Notes: generated from the letters alone by a model not told the origin. A DNA stretch of 64,000 bases from Prochilodus magdalenae (GCA_024036415.1 JAMWET010000658.1:1-64000), one strand, 5' to 3'. Shown: positions 11,241-23,015, numbered from the stretch's first letter. Made by a program: numbers and translations.

Positions 11241-12587
11241 TACCTTTGTTGTTCCCTCCAGGGGCATTTACATTGTCTGTAACATTGATGAATCTATCCA
11301 TGCTGTACCTTTTTTCTGACATTGTATATCAGCCTATACATTTGAGCCTTAGCCCTTTTAAAATCAGAATTGGCATTGGCCACAAAACAGAAAACTTCAC
11401 AGACGCAAAGACAGACTTCATGTGAATTAGGAGCCGAAAAAGTCCAACTGGACAAACCTGAATACTGTAATTTACTGAATTTGGTTCTGTATGTGTTCAT
11501 TTAACAATTCAGCAGGGATTGTACTGTGCAGGCTCTGTTCAGCTAGGCAGAAACAAACACAACATGTTTTGACTCATTAACGCTCTGTAATTAGTTTGAT
11601 GGTTGAATGATGTTTCATCACATCGCAAATGGGTGCATCAACACAGTCTCACTCCTTCAGCAGATACAATGATGACTGTGCTGTAGACTGAGCATCTATC
11701 CAGCGGGACTACACGGGTATTAATTGAGTTCACCCATATGCGCTGAAAAGCTGCTTTGTTATATCCCAGCCTCACTCCGCTGTCATCAGCACAGTCAATC
11801 TAGACCAAGTCTAAAAGTCCTCTCAGTCACTACGGCACCATGTCTAATCCAAATATAATTTGAATCTAGAATACTGCTCTTATTGTGTAGAAGGCTTTAT
11901 AAATTTTGCCAACAGCCCACCGCTGGATCTGTCCACCAACACATATCAATCAGTTATACTGGAAACAATGAAATATATTTATAGTGTGCTTTCAAACCAC
12001 TGCTACTGAAGAGCTGTCAGCTCCTGTCAGTCATTTGTATCTGTGTTTGAAGCCATACAGTCAGACAGTCAACATACGATACCTTAAAGGCCCCCAAAAC
12101 TAGTTTAAGACATTGCTGTGATGCTGGAAATTGCTCTGAGAAATGATGCTCGAAATCATGTATAAATAGTAAATATGTATGGTGTTCAGACCAGAACAAT
12201 ACGAAGTCATGCACACACTCTATAACAATAATAACAATGAATGAAAATATATCAACATTGAACGCAACTGCATTTTAGTTTGAAGCAACAGTCCCTACAT
12301 GCTGACTGCACTTTGCTTGAATACCAACATGTTACACAGATGAATCATATTTATACAATGACCAGTATTTCCCGAGTCCAGTTAGGCTGGGTCCTGCACG
12401 ACCACAGCTCATTTCGAGTTTGTGTAAGGCTGTGAAGCTACGGGTCACAGGTTCACAGTAAAATCGTCTGTTAGCACGTGAGCGATTTCAGAACTAAGCT
12501 AAAAACAAAAACAAAGCGGATAAACGCTAACGACAGAGTAGATGTTGCAGTGAAAGACCGAGCAGCTGAAGCCCAAGGGCCGCTTAC

Positions 12588-12660
12588 CTCGTTGGGCAGT
12601 GAGTGGACAGCGACGTGGTGCTGAAATCAGGCGTCTCTCTGTGCAGCGACACCGTGGAGC
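12588..12660 (-). other. Candidate non-coding first exon of a leftward gene
   Basis: Read on the minus strand, ...CCCAACGAG is followed by GTAAGC (12582-12587), a strong splice donor, in a locally GC-rich stretch with CpGs. CCAAT boxes and an E-box lie just upstream (12688-12745). The exact transcription start is unknown. In human the gene 5' of and divergent from GPM6A is WDR17, as I recall, so wdr17 is one candidate, but no coding sequence supports this. It could also be an antisense non-coding transcript. Confidence 0.4.
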
Positions 12661-12760
12661 CTTGAGCGTTTCCTGTTCCTTAACGCGATTGGTTAGTTTA
12701 GTGCCACGTGATCGCCACCTCATTCACCTTTCGCGCTTACATTGGTGCTGCTCAAGATCA
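12660..12760 (-). promoter_or_regulatory. Candidate TATA-less promoter with CCAAT and E-box
   Basis: ATTGG (CCAAT on the minus strand) occurs at 12688-12692 and 12741-12745. A CACGTG E-box lies at 12705-12710, and several CpGs contrast with the AT-rich surroundings. The arrangement fits a promoter firing leftwards into the exon at 12588-12660. Confidence 0.4.
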
Positions 12761-13079
12761 ATCACAACGTTCCTATAATCCACACCTACATGCAGACCAC
12801 TGGCTGAAACCCCAGCAATATTAGCTCTGGGTTGGGCTTAGACACATTGCATGATGGGATTTGTAGGCTACTCGTCTGTTATGCTAGGGAGAATAGTCAT
12901 TCGCTCTAAGTCTCTTTCAGTCCCACTTGCCTTTCACTGTCTGTAGGCATGCTAACATGGCGGTTAAATGTATAAGTTAGAACACCTTACATAAGGTTTG
13001 ATTTACAGCGATGCTGAAATTCAATTTCTTTAAAGGAGCAATTTGTAGGCTCATTGGGAGAGCAGGAAACACCCAAATG

Positions 13080-13270
13080 CAGACACACAGGGACACACAT
13101 TCACACACGCATTCACACCTAGGAGCGATTTAACATCTCCTACTTGCTTGACTGCACGTCAGCCGGACCTGAAGTAAAATGGTGCAGACATGGGGAGAAC
13201 GTGCAAACTGTTTAGAGAAAGTTCACCGAGCTGGGGCATTTAACCCAGCCCCTTGCTGCAAAGTGACATA
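13080..13270. repeat. Decayed teleost dispersed repeat
   Basis: The phrase GGGGAGAACGTGCAAACT followed by CCCAGCCCCTTGCTG resembles a widespread fish repeat with GGGGAGAACATGCAAACTCC and ACCTTCTTGCTGTGAGG. It is diverged and has no clear ends. Confidence 0.45.
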
Positions 13271-13304
13271 CAGTACAATAGTACAATACAGGTTAATTAT
13301 ATCT

Positions 13305-13362
13305 CTTTTTTATTAATTAATTTATTCATTTATTAATTAATTTATTCATTCATTCATTCATC
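13305..13362. repeat. (TTAA/TTCA)n simple repeat with internal duplication
   Basis: TTAATTAATTTATTCATT occurs twice in succession and runs into (ATTC)4. Confidence 0.8.
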
Positions 13363-13630
13363 GTTTGAATGCCACATCTGCACTGTGCATTATGAGACAA
13401 ATTTCATATATATGTAAGGAACTGAAAATTTCCAAAAATACTTGGAATAAAACACTTTTTTTTTCATTATCCTGAAAAGTTACCACTTTGAAGATGTGAA
13501 TAACGTGAGTATAATGTGATGTTATGTAGAATTAAACCATATTTTAAAATATTATTGGTGCACAACACCACAAAAACGTTGGAAGTTCAAGACAGGTGGA
13601 AAATGCGCGTTACCTTTCAAAACTGACTCA

Positions 13631-13646
13631 CCAGCAGAGGGCGCTG
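13631..13646 (+). promoter_or_regulatory. CTCF-type core motif
   Basis: CCAGCAGAGGGCGCTG matches the vertebrate CTCF core (CCASNAGRKGGCRS) at all key positions. It lies about 1.0 kb from the putative leftward exon and 0.8 kb from the distal gpm6a exon, a sensible place for a boundary between two divergent promoters. Binding is inferred from sequence only. Confidence 0.65.
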
Positions 13647-14099
13647 TAGGATATAAAACCGCTCCGTAATAGGGTGTGTTCTGTGTCACTGTGGATAAAA
13701 AGTGGGAGTATTGACGACGATTTAATACGAGGCTGAGATTTGTTTTGTGCTTGTTTACATTCACTAATGACGCGCATGTGTGGCTATAGTTTAGGTCCCC
13801 CTTTGCACTGACAGCGCAGTGCGCCAGTGTAATCACACGGGTGCTTATACACCTAATGTAACTGGACCTGTTTTCTCGGGTGTTTCTAGATTCTCAGGCT
13901 TTATGACTAAATCACCCTCAGAGTAGGTTACGAAAGACGTGGCTACAGCAGGGTCACCTAGCCTATGTATAATACAGCAAACTTAGTAACATTAGAGTTA
14001 CACTGGGGGGCAGTTTCGGACACATATCAGGCCAAAACAGTCCCTGCAGCTTCAACAGAACGGATACATGTAGCTCAGTTGTCTTTTACCCACAAGTGT

Positions 14100-14476
14100 A
14101 CAGCGACAGCCCGGTACACATGAGCATGAGCGTATAGGCAAACGTGCTTATGTGAGACATGACAAAAATAGATGCCTATTAAAACTGGAAAGTCGTTCAG
14201 GACAGGCTACAGGAGACGACAAGCCTCAGACGAGGGCTATTGAGAAATGTGTCTTCGCTACTGATGAACGGCTTGTGAACGACTCACCCAGTTCGATTCA
14301 CTTAAACGTGTAGTTCTAAAGAATCGACTCAGTGGGCTGAACGTCTCCTCCTCCTTCCTCTGATGATTAGTACATTGACGTATCGGTTGACGACCCACAT
14401 CAGACTCCTGAGGAGTTTAACTGTGGACTACCACCAGATATCAGCTGAACTACCACTGTGCTTCACGCGTCTTAAG
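14100..14476 (+). promoter_or_regulatory. gpm6a: Putative distal gpm6a promoter and 5' UTR
   Basis: The 370 bases before the ATG at 14477 lack repeats and are richer in CpG than the flanks. They contain TGACGTAT (14376-14383), a CRE-like half-site, followed by TTGACGACC. No clear TATA box lies close to the ATG. It is called a promoter because it ends in an ATG plus strong donor that fits a known short form of GPM6A; the start site is not determined. Confidence 0.45.
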
Positions 14477-14480
14477 ATGG
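14477..14480 (+). CDS. gpm6a: gpm6a distal first coding exon (M + first base of Gly)
   Basis: The sequence reads AAG-ATG-G and is followed at once by GTAAGT, a near-perfect splice donor. The coding part is only ATG plus a G in phase 1. The proximal exon at 49436-49472 ends in the same phase with the same base, so both can join a common exon 2 and give either M-G-CFECC or MEENMEEGQTQK-G-CFECC. As I recall, mammalian GPM6A has two N-terminal isoforms of this kind made from alternative first exons. Four coding bases cannot identify a gene alone. The call rests on the phase match, the strand, the position upstream of a certain gpm6a exon and the family's known isoforms. A different gene starting here is not excluded. 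Confidence 0.55.
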
Positions 14481-17050
14481 GTAAGTCAAAACTTTTCCGT
14501 CCACGGAGCCCGTTTGCTGTGCTACTCTACTGAACTTGTGTGAAGGTGACGGCTGTGTTCACTCATTTACGCGTTCACACTAAATTAAACTCTACAGAAG
14601 TTACTTGTATAGGCTGAGTTCAATGTAAAACTTAAGAGACCCGCAGTTCGTAGTATCAGTGTTGCCAGGTAGTGCAGTCAGTTGTGGCTATTAAACTTTA
14701 GCCTCATGCCTCGGTGGCTCAGTAGTTTGTGGCATCCTAAAGTGTGTGTAATTTGTCCAGCTGGTTCAGAGGTAGCTTTATTAAAGCTTTCCTCTTCTGC
14801 CTGCTTTTATTAGATGAGATTTTATTTGTGGTTATGAGGTAGTGTGAATTTTACAGCTCCTGCTAGAAAACTGATGTCATTTGTACAGTTGTTTTTGTTA
14901 CAACTGCCTATCTATCTATCTATCTAATCTATCTATTTAGCTGGACAGAAACACAAACACAACATACACAGCCCGTTTTAACGTACTAAAGCCATATTTA
15001 GTTTGATGGTTGAACAACTGTAGTTTTTGGAGTAATTATGGATCACATGACAGGTAGACATTTCTTTACTTGTGGTTTAATCAGTGTACATATATGGTCA
15101 CCCCACCATGAATTAATCTTAGTCTTGAACTAAACTTTATTAGTCTAATCTGGGTCTGGGACACAATCCCTTAGAGTTTGCCTTGTCCAATGACATCATC
15201 TGAAGCCCAATGACAGAATGCACAAAGCAGTTTGGATGTATTAGTCTACCATCAATTAGATTAAATGTGAAGATCTAAAAGCAGTCTTTCCTTTCTGGTG
15301 TGGTGCAGTTCTCACTCACAGAAGCCGAACCCCAGCCAGAACATTTATAGTGTTAGGCACTGAGTGTCCGCCAAGTATTGGCAGCCTTGATGAAGACAAG
15401 AAAAAGAAGCATTGAGATAATATGTGAGTTGTTTATCAGACTGTATTCTGAAAATATGACACATGTTTATGAGATAGCTTTGTGAAAATGCTTGTTAATA
15501 TGTGTTTATTTTAATAATGGTTCTTCTCTGATCATTTTATCGTGCTGTTTATCATAGGTTGTTGTCTTTTATATAGCAGTGTATGTGTTGTAGATATCCA
15601 ATTCATAAGAAAGATATATATTTCTTCATATCCATATTTGTCCATCAGTGCCTAAAAGAACACAACAAGTATCTCCATTTTTTATTCCTAGTTGTCTGTG
15701 TCCTTTGTGAGCAGTGTCTGCTTTTAACACTGTGTGAAAAATGTATGGCAAGTGGAATTTCCCACAGAATGCTCAAAAATAGTTTGGAATAACACTAACT
15801 TAATAACATTAACTTACATGAAATAATGTTTTGCTCCATCCTAAAAAGGAACCACTTGTTTTCCTTTTGTACAGTCAATGTGTGAGTGTATGTGATGTTT
15901 TAGCCCCGAAATTCTAAAATAAATGTACAAATACCTCTTTATATTCAAATATACAGATCATTCTAACCAGCTGACTCAATGTCAGAGTTGAAAGCACACA
16001 ACTTGACCTGTACCTCTCTATACCCTAACCATGCTTAGTTTATTGAAAAAGATGATTGAACATTCTGTGTTGTCACTGCAAAAACAATCATATCACTATT
16101 AAAACTCTTTGGTAATGACAATTTTAGCTCACTTTGAGAACTTAAAATTGCTACCTATCAAACATGGCTTTGAACAGTTGTACATATATGAACATGTCAT
16201 AATTTTATTAAAAACAGAAGTTCATAAAATATGCATTCCAGCAGTGACAGCTCCCAATGTTTTACACGGATGTTTTAGACTTTAGGACACATTTAATTCC
16301 AAATTGCTATTGTTTATGTAACCACTCACCATGATTCTCTAAAATGCAGGGCATGGCTAAAATAGAGCTCAGACTGTAGACTGGAACTCTCTGGATTCTG
16401 GTAGTGACTGGTAGGATGTTGTGTTTAATTCCTGATTAATCTTAATCTTTTAATGTACCTTGAAAAGAAATCGAAAACATGTATTTAATAATAACATAAA
16501 AAAGTTTTAAGATTTCATAAGGTACCCTATAAATGATAATTCATTATCTATATACTATCTCAATCTCTTATGCTATGAAGTAGATCATAGCATAGATCAT
16601 AACTTGATTTTTGTAAACATCTGAAGCCTGAGTACTTAAAAGTGTTGTCCATATATGCAGTATATCACAATATGGGTGACAAAACAGAATCGGAATTTCA
16701 GTTCAAATTCCATAAGATCTAGGCTGGTGCTGTTTATGTTTTTTGCATGGACTGTGAAAAATGACGTCTCTTGTTTGAGAAGAGCACAGACACACTCTGT
16801 TTCATTCTATTGGCTTTGATTGCGGCTGCTGTGCACTTTTTTCTTTTTTCTTTCACTCTTTCTCACTCTCACTCTTTCTCACTGTCAGTGTCCTAAGCGC
16901 TGTAATATATGCACAAAGTCACATGAGAAATAAATAGGCTCATTATGCGTTTCTTTTTTGTGCCTCCTCCAAACATTCCCCTCTTGTGTGTGGGGCCTTT
17001 GATAGCCCTAACAAGCGTCTCCGTGTTTGTGTTACACCCCCCGGCCCTGA

Positions 17051-17051
17051 G

Positions 17052-17105
<54 letters not shown>

Positions 17106-17114
17106 TCTCACTCT
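17051..17114. repeat. (CT)n microsatellite
   Basis: About 25 CT units with a few CTTT and CACT interruptions, within a pyrimidine-rich stretch. Confidence 0.9.
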
Positions 17115-18369
17115 TTCTTTTCTCTAGCCACAGGCTCAGAGGAGCTGCGCAGAAATTAAACTGGAGTTATGGGGTACATTGGCATGCTGACACTGAATCC
17201 GTTATAAAGCCTTCCTTTACTGTCTGGCTGGCAAAACAATCAGAGAAAGACAGAACATGTGCATATGGACGTGTGTGTGTGCCTGTATGTGCATATGTGT
17301 GTGATGCTCTCACAGAAACAGTGGCATTGCCCTCAACGCCATGCCGAACGCATCTACTGACCTGTTTTCCTGTTCACTATGTGAGGACAAACTTTTCACA
17401 CTATAAATGATTTTTGAAAGTTGTTTTTGCAACACTAGTAGCTGCAAAGTCTACCACTTAGCCTTGCTTTATAGTTGCACAAGAACTTGCTTTAATCCTT
17501 TATTCTTCTGCTTGGCTTCTTGGTAGAGCACATTCTGAGTCACTGCATTTTAATAAAAGAAATTGCTGATATGAACTCAACCTGACTGTGCAATCTCTAC
17601 CAATTGGCAGAGGTGTGTTAGGCTAAAACAGTCTGCTTGTGGAAAAATCCATTCTTGGTAAGGGTTGAGATAAATGCAACCAATTTTATTTCAAAATGTT
17701 TGCATAATGAAACTGTTAAGCTGTAAAGTCTTTAAGAGTGATCTGAGACATACAGTAGTTTTATGAGAATATCGTAGTCTAAAGTGGATTGTTTGCACAT
17801 TTTGCAGTTTGCCTCTTTTTTAGTATCACTATTATTACGTATTTAAACGAATTTAAAACGAACGAATGTGACAGTGCACTGGGTATTGTGGATTGTTAAG
17901 AAAAGGGCTATATTTGTGTTTTAGATATTGTGATTCCTGAGTTTAATCAAAATAACTGTAAGGAGCTGTGCGCTAATAAATTGCTCTGAAGGGCAACGTT
18001 AACACCTTTCTAATAGATTTCCCTTGAAATACAAGGTATTGGTGAGTGATATTTGTTTATTTAATATTTGTTAACATCACCTTTAGAGCACACAATGCGT
18101 AATGTTTGTTACTCATGCTCTACTCCAATAACTTGATCTATTTCTGTCATTATTTGGGAGCAGGTAGCTAATTAGATTTGCACTTAATATGTCCATATTA
18201 TGAATAACAGCAATAATTGGTTAATCATCCTTTTTTATGTGCCAGCTAATCATCAGCTAAAGAATCTAAAATATAGTCAGTAATATAAATTTAAAAGGAA
18301 TAAAGGGCTGCTTTATATGTCCCTAAAAACACCTTTAATGCATTACTGTTGTGGAAATGTATGGAATAG

Positions 18370-18780
18370 CCATCATTGCTGAAGAGGCCAGAGCAGCCCA
18401 CAGCCCTCCAGTGGTAACAGCGACTGGTGGGTGCTGGCTCTTTCCCCCCTTTTTTTTGCAACCTCCTTTTCCTGTATGCGATGACAAAGCTAAAATTTCA
18501 ATAACAGACCATATTTCCTCAAAGCCAGCCTTGGGCAGCCAAGGCCGCCTGGCAGCTCAAATATTTTTCCTTTCTCTATTATCTTGCGAGACGTGGAGTG
18601 TAAGATTTCCAGAAGGAATAATAAACATCCCACAGAAGAGGTGCTCTTCTCATCAGGTCTGAAAACTCCCTCGCGTTTCCATTCTCCTTCCAGCAGCTGA
18701 AATTTTCACCTCATATAAAGCTAAAAAACAAACCAGTATCAGCCCAGTCGCGCCTGTACGTCTGGGCCTGTGGGCAGTTA
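18370..18780. promoter_or_regulatory. Candidate conserved non-coding element (low confidence)
   Basis: About 400 bases with balanced composition, no simple repeats apart from a T-run, no transposon similarity that I recognise and many mixed motifs. It stands out from the surrounding low-complexity intron. Only an alignment with other fish could show conservation. Confidence 0.25.
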
Positions 18781-19689
18781 TCTGCTGCCCCATGAACTCA
18801 TAGCTTCAAATCCACCCACTTGGCATTCTAGAAGGTTTTGCCATCCACACTGAACAGCTAGAGAGATGCTAGTCATTGCTCCAACTAGGCTCCAAACTAG
18901 GATCACAGGCGTGCATGAAATTCCCTTAAAGCAACTGTGAAAAAGTGACACATGACAAAATGTTGAATATGTAAATACTTGGATTGAATCTAAGGTCTTC
19001 CCAAAGTCTGTTCTAAATATTTACAAGAGCATTCCTCCCTGTTTTATGAAGATCAGAGCCAGGGAAACTAATCCAACATCAGCATTCTCTTTCTGAAGAG
19101 CTTTGTGAAACTTGCCCTGATGTTTATAGTTTAATTCACTCAAGTTGCAGTTAGTGAAAGCTATGTATAATCATTAATAAGGAGTTTTTTGTAATAGTTG
19201 GTCTAATATCTGATACCATGATTAATAGAAACCTCACAGCTGGATACCATCCTTATTAAGCGTTCATGTTTTTTATCCTCATTCACGGATGGGGTTTAGT
19301 ATGTAATTGTACACGTGTATAGTGGGCCTGTAAGGTAGGCATTTCTGATAAAATAACCAGTGTACCTAATAAATTGCTGGCTCATTGTATATCTGTGTTG
19401 TATGTATTCATGTGTTGAAATGCAAATGAAAGACTGTTTGAGATTTTTATTGCGGTCCCTCTCCTCTGTCACACATTGCACAGTACTTGCTGACCTGGTG
19501 AAAAGGTTTTGTAGGAGGCCTGCCATGGCGTAATTCTTATTGTCTGTAGACTGCTGATGCAGAAGCTCTAAGTGAAAACCAGGCTCCACACTAGCTGCCA
19601 ACGCTCCAGACATTTTCATGAGAAATTCAGGCTCAGTAGATAGGAAGCACACTGGCCGCTAGAGATGTAACAGTTACCATTTACAGTAT

Positions 19690-20455
19690 ATCAGAATCAG
19701 GTTTATTGGCCAAGTATGTTGACACACACAAGAAATTTGGTTTCAGCAGTTTGTGTCTCTCTAGTACTGACAGTCCACAATACACAAGGACTCCACATAT
19801 ACACAATGAATACAGACTATTACGATACACAATCATCGGAATATGCACAATATACAACCAATAAACAAACTACAAATAATATACAGTTTACTACAATACT
19901 TACACACTATTTAAGGTAGGTAGTGTTGAAGAAAAGGTAGTAGTGCTAAGGTAGTGTAACAGTATTAGCACACATGTATGGGGAAGCGGCTGTGGTGTGT
20001 TATCTGGCATGAAACTATGGTCCAGCAGATGATGTGACTAGTCAGCTGTTTAGAAAGGTGATGGCCTGAGGAAAGCAGCTGTTCCTGTGTCTGGTTGTCT
20101 TGATGTACAGGGTCCTGTAGCGTCTGCCGGATGGGAGGAGCTGAAATATGTTTTATCCAGGGTGAGACAGATCTGTGATGATGATCCACAAGTCCTGGAG
20201 GGTGGGCAGTGGAACACCAATGATCGTTGCAGCTGTCCTTATGGTTCTTTGTTGTCTGTTCCGGTCCTGTACTGTGGCCAGCTCCTGTGACAGACCCAAC
20301 TTCCTCAGCAGCAACAGAAAGTACATCCTCTGCCGAGACTTTTTGAGGATGGAGTTGATGTTAGTCTTCCAAAAGAAATGATAGTACCCAGAAAGCTGAA
20401 GGTGTCCACGGTTGACACAGGAGTGTTGGATATTGTAAGGGGATTAGTGTTGAGG
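19690..20455 (-). mobile_element. Non-LTR retrotransposon remnant (C-terminal RT region and 3' tail)
   Basis: On the minus strand the end of a LINE reverse transcriptase ORF reads DLSHPG, a stop, then QLLPSGRRYRTLYIK, TTRHRNSCFPQAITFLNS and a final stop (about 20048-20180). This is the standard C-terminal block of a LINE very common in fish (Rex1/CR1/L2 group; I cannot fix the clade). The 3' end at about 19692-19740 carries TTGGCCAATAAACCTGATTC, which also occurs at 29385-29447. The element is truncated at its 5' side near 20455 and has at least one in-frame stop. It lies antisense to gpm6a. Confidence 0.85.
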
Positions 20456-20683
20456 GATTATATATTATGTAGTCCATGTTAATTTATGCACATTTCATTT
20501 GAGATGCACATTTTAGATATTTGGATGTACGCAGTGTAATGGCATTACGTAGAATGATGAAACTAATAGTTCCGTCTAGATCATCCCACATCATTGGCAA
20601 TGATCTTTTTTTGTTTGGAGATTTTGCAAGCTATATTTGTTCAATTGGACACCTGTGTCAGCAGTGTCTCCACCTTTAAGTGA

Positions 20684-20900
20684 ATTCAGGATCAGGATAC
20701 TTTATTTGTACCTGTAGGTAAGTTAACATTATTAATTATTGGCAGTTCACAAACATGAATATAATCGTAAACATAAACCTAAGAACAATACACTGTTCTT
20801 GGCAGTGTGTATTTCAATCCGCAGGACAAAGGAGGTGATCTCTGGACATTGACACCATCCACTCAGATCTCATTATTTATAGATAGTCACAGAGGGATTA
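20684..20900 (-). repeat. Possible short LINE/SINE 3' tail
   Basis: GATCAGGATACTTTATTTGT at the left edge is typical of reversed fish LINE tails (ACAAATAAAGTATCCTGATC on the minus strand). No coding part was recognised, so the right edge is arbitrary. Confidence 0.35.
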
Positions 20901-21054
20901 GAAGTAGTAGACAGTGATACAACAGTAAGGTCAAACACTGGAGAAAACAAGACACTCTGTAACCAAAGTTTAGCCCTGGTTTCATCCCACTGTTTTTTCA
21001 TTAGATTAGATTTGAAAATGAACCTTTGTATACTTGTTGGCTAGTATCATTATG

Positions 21055-22862
21055 CAAATGTACATTTAAGGCATTTAGCAGATGCTCTTATCCAGAACGA
21101 CTTACAACTGTGCTTAGTGTTCCATTCCATAATGTTTCCCAGCTAGTATAAGAAGGTTAGAGTCAAAACTTACCATGAGCTCAGACACTGCCCAAACAAG
21201 GAGCCAGTGCTGATACCTAGAGAGATAAATACACGGACATATATTGAACATAGGTGCACTACCTAGCAACCCCAACCCAGTGCTCATACCTAGAGAGAAA
21301 AAAGATTATGGTCAGTGAAGTATTTTAACACACACATATATTAGTGCACACTCCCTTAAGTGCTTTACAAAGATGGGTCTTCAGTCTGCGTTTGAAGACC
21401 GCGAGAGACTCTGCTGTTCAGACAGCCAATGGGAGTTTGTTCCACCATCTGGGAGCCAAGACAGAGAAGAGTCTGGAGCTGTACTTGAAGGCTTTGAGGT
21501 ACAGATTAAATCTTAACCATTGCCATAAGGTATGCAGAGGCTGGGTCATTCTTGGCTTTGTAGTAGCTACAGCCAGTGAAGGGAGCACATCGGTGGATTA
21601 GTCGAGCTGAAGCATTCTGGATCAGTTGCAAGGGTCTGATGGCCCGTAGAGGAAGACCAGCCAGGAGCAAGTTGCAGAAGTCTAGTCTTGAAATGACCAG
21701 AGACTGGAAACAGCTGGAACAGCTGGATGGTCTCCTGAGCAGAAAGGGTCGAATCCTCTGGATGTTGTAGAGAAGGACACTGCAAGACCAAATCAGGTTC
21801 GCAATATGAGCTGAAAACGATAATTAGTCATCCAGAATCACACCAAGCTTTCTTGGATCTTCGGTCTGGTTGATCAAGGAGTCCACGAATGAGATGGCAA
21901 GATCATGGTGAGGACCTGTAGTGCTGGGTAAGAACAGCAGCACAGTCTTGCTGGGATTGAGCTTAAGGTGGTGAGCTATCATCCAGGAGGGGAGATGTCA
22001 GTCAGGCATGCTGAGATGCAGTTGCTTACCTGTGTGTGAGATGATGGGGAGGAAAACATGAGTTGAACTCCTTGATCAACCAGACTGAATATTCAGTCTG
22101 GATGGCCAATTATTGTTCTCAGCTCATCAGCATAGAAATCATAAGAAAAGCCATGAGAGGTAATTACTTTGTCAAGAGAAGGAATATAAAGAGAAAAGAG
22201 AAGAGGACCCAGGACAGAGCCTTGGGGACACCGGTGGAGAGCTTGCATGGAGCAGACGTGGACCCTTTCCACGTTACCTGGTAGTGGCGGTCCTCCTGAT
22301 AGGACTCAAACCACTTCCATGTTTAAGTGATTCCAAGATCGATGATGACTGATAGGAGGATCTAGGTAATAATTGACTGGAGCAGTGTGAATGGGATGGG
22401 ATCCAGTGGGCAGGTAGTTGGGTTGCTGAATTCCAGTAGCTATAGGACATTGTCTGTGAAAAAAAAAAAAAACAGGTTAAGGAATTTTTGGCGAAAGGAT
22501 AAGTGTTGACGGAAGTAGTGGGGACAAAGGAAAAAGGCTGGCGGATTTTATTAACCGTCTCTTCATAGAATATGGAGAAAATACTAAAGAGCTTCCGTGG
22601 GTCAGACGCCAATTCTTCCAGTTTCCCCCTGTAGAAAGATGACTTCGCAGTAGTCACTGCCGCTACGAACCTAGAAAGGATGGTTTGGTAGAAGTGCAGG
22701 TGAGAGTCGAACTGGAAACTCCTCCACCTCCGCTCAGCTTGTTGTTTTGGAGGTTGATTGGTTAAGGTTGAAGAATGTTAGCTGTGGTTCCAGGCAAGAT
22801 GACTGCAACTTGTTTGATGGGAGGTTGAAGTCACACAGGAGAAGATCCATCAGCAGGGAAGA
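21055..22862 (-). mobile_element. L2-type LINE, internally deleted, with complete 3' tail
   Basis: Reading leftwards from 22862, the element holds an endonuclease fragment, reverse transcriptase blocks, a 3' UTR and the L2 tail. The tail on the minus strand is GTCGTTCTGGATAAGAGC then ATCTGCTAAATGCC, with the GGATA loop, ending near 21055. It shares its 3' UTR with the + strand copy at 8110-8513. A second copy of the ACCTAGAGAGA-type block near 21220 and 21285 marks a small internal duplication. The left boundary abuts AT-rich intron, the right boundary a second LINE tail (22872-22975). Confidence 0.88.
21345..22840 (-). pseudogene. L2-type LINE ORF2 remnant (APE-like endonuclease end and reverse transcriptase)
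   Basis: Traced on the minus strand: CDFNLPS near 22816-22836 is the end of the APE-type endonuclease. The segment RRWRSFQFDSHLHFYQ, then TTAKSSFYRGKLEELA and SDPRKLFSIFSIF (22560-22740), is the linker before RT. LDPIPFTLLQS follows, then ILLSVIIDLGI and [19 protein letters not shown]. The stretch that should lie between (fingers and palm motif A, LDLSAAFDTVNH in the family) is missing. STGVP then [13 protein letters not shown] (near 22165-22235) is motif B with a one-base deletion in between. The catalytic YADD box reads YADE at 22123-22134. LVISRLDFCNLLL and IRPLQLIQNASARLI (21590-21720) are the C-terminal thumb. Stops and frameshifts throughout mean it is dead. Confidence 0.88.
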
Positions 22863-22871
22863 GACTTAGAC

Positions 22872-22975
22872 TTCAATTCAATTCGACTTTATTGTCATTA
22901 TACCAATACAGGGTTCTGCAGTATAACGAAACACAGTCAGGCTCCTTCTCCAGAGCAGTTACAAAATATATGTCT
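22872..22975 (-). repeat. 3' tail of another LINE or SINE with (TTGAA)n end
   Basis: TTCAATTCAATTCGACTTTA at the left edge is the reversed tail AATAAAGTCGAATTGAATTG, seen at the 3' end of many fish retroelements, followed by CAGTATAACGAAACACAGT. It sits directly beside the 5' end of the L2 remnant, and no coding part was found. Confidence 0.6.
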
Positions 22976-22981
22976 GTCTGT

Positions 22982-22982
22982 T

Positions 22983-23015
<33 letters not shown>

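Larger units (their letters stand above)
1..12587. other. Gene-poor AT-rich region left of the promoter cluster
   Basis: No exon of a recognisable host gene was found on either strand. The stretch holds the Tc1 element, microsatellites, an L2 3' tail and decayed dispersed repeats listed separately. Sections 1-2520, 4595-5740, 6890-7520 and 11280-12580 show nothing beyond AT-rich unique-looking sequence and short chance ORFs. If the minus-strand first exon proposed at 12588-12660 is real, this would be the first intron of a leftward gene. GPM6A has WDR17 head-to-head on its 5' side in human, as I recall the map, but I could not recognise any WD-repeat exon here. Confidence 0.5.

Noticed and set aside
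12600..12625. Possible REST/NRSF half-sites (GGACAGC and GGTGCTGAA)
   Set aside because: The half-sites are in flipped order and non-canonical spacing; not enough to call an RE1 element.
14700..14740. SINE-like A-box (GGTGGCTCAGTAG)
   Set aside because: No B-box at the right distance and no tail; probably chance or too decayed to support.
19296..19652. Open frame of 118 codons on the minus strand
   Set aside because: No recognised protein family, next to a LINE tail; no splice sites or start context supporting it.
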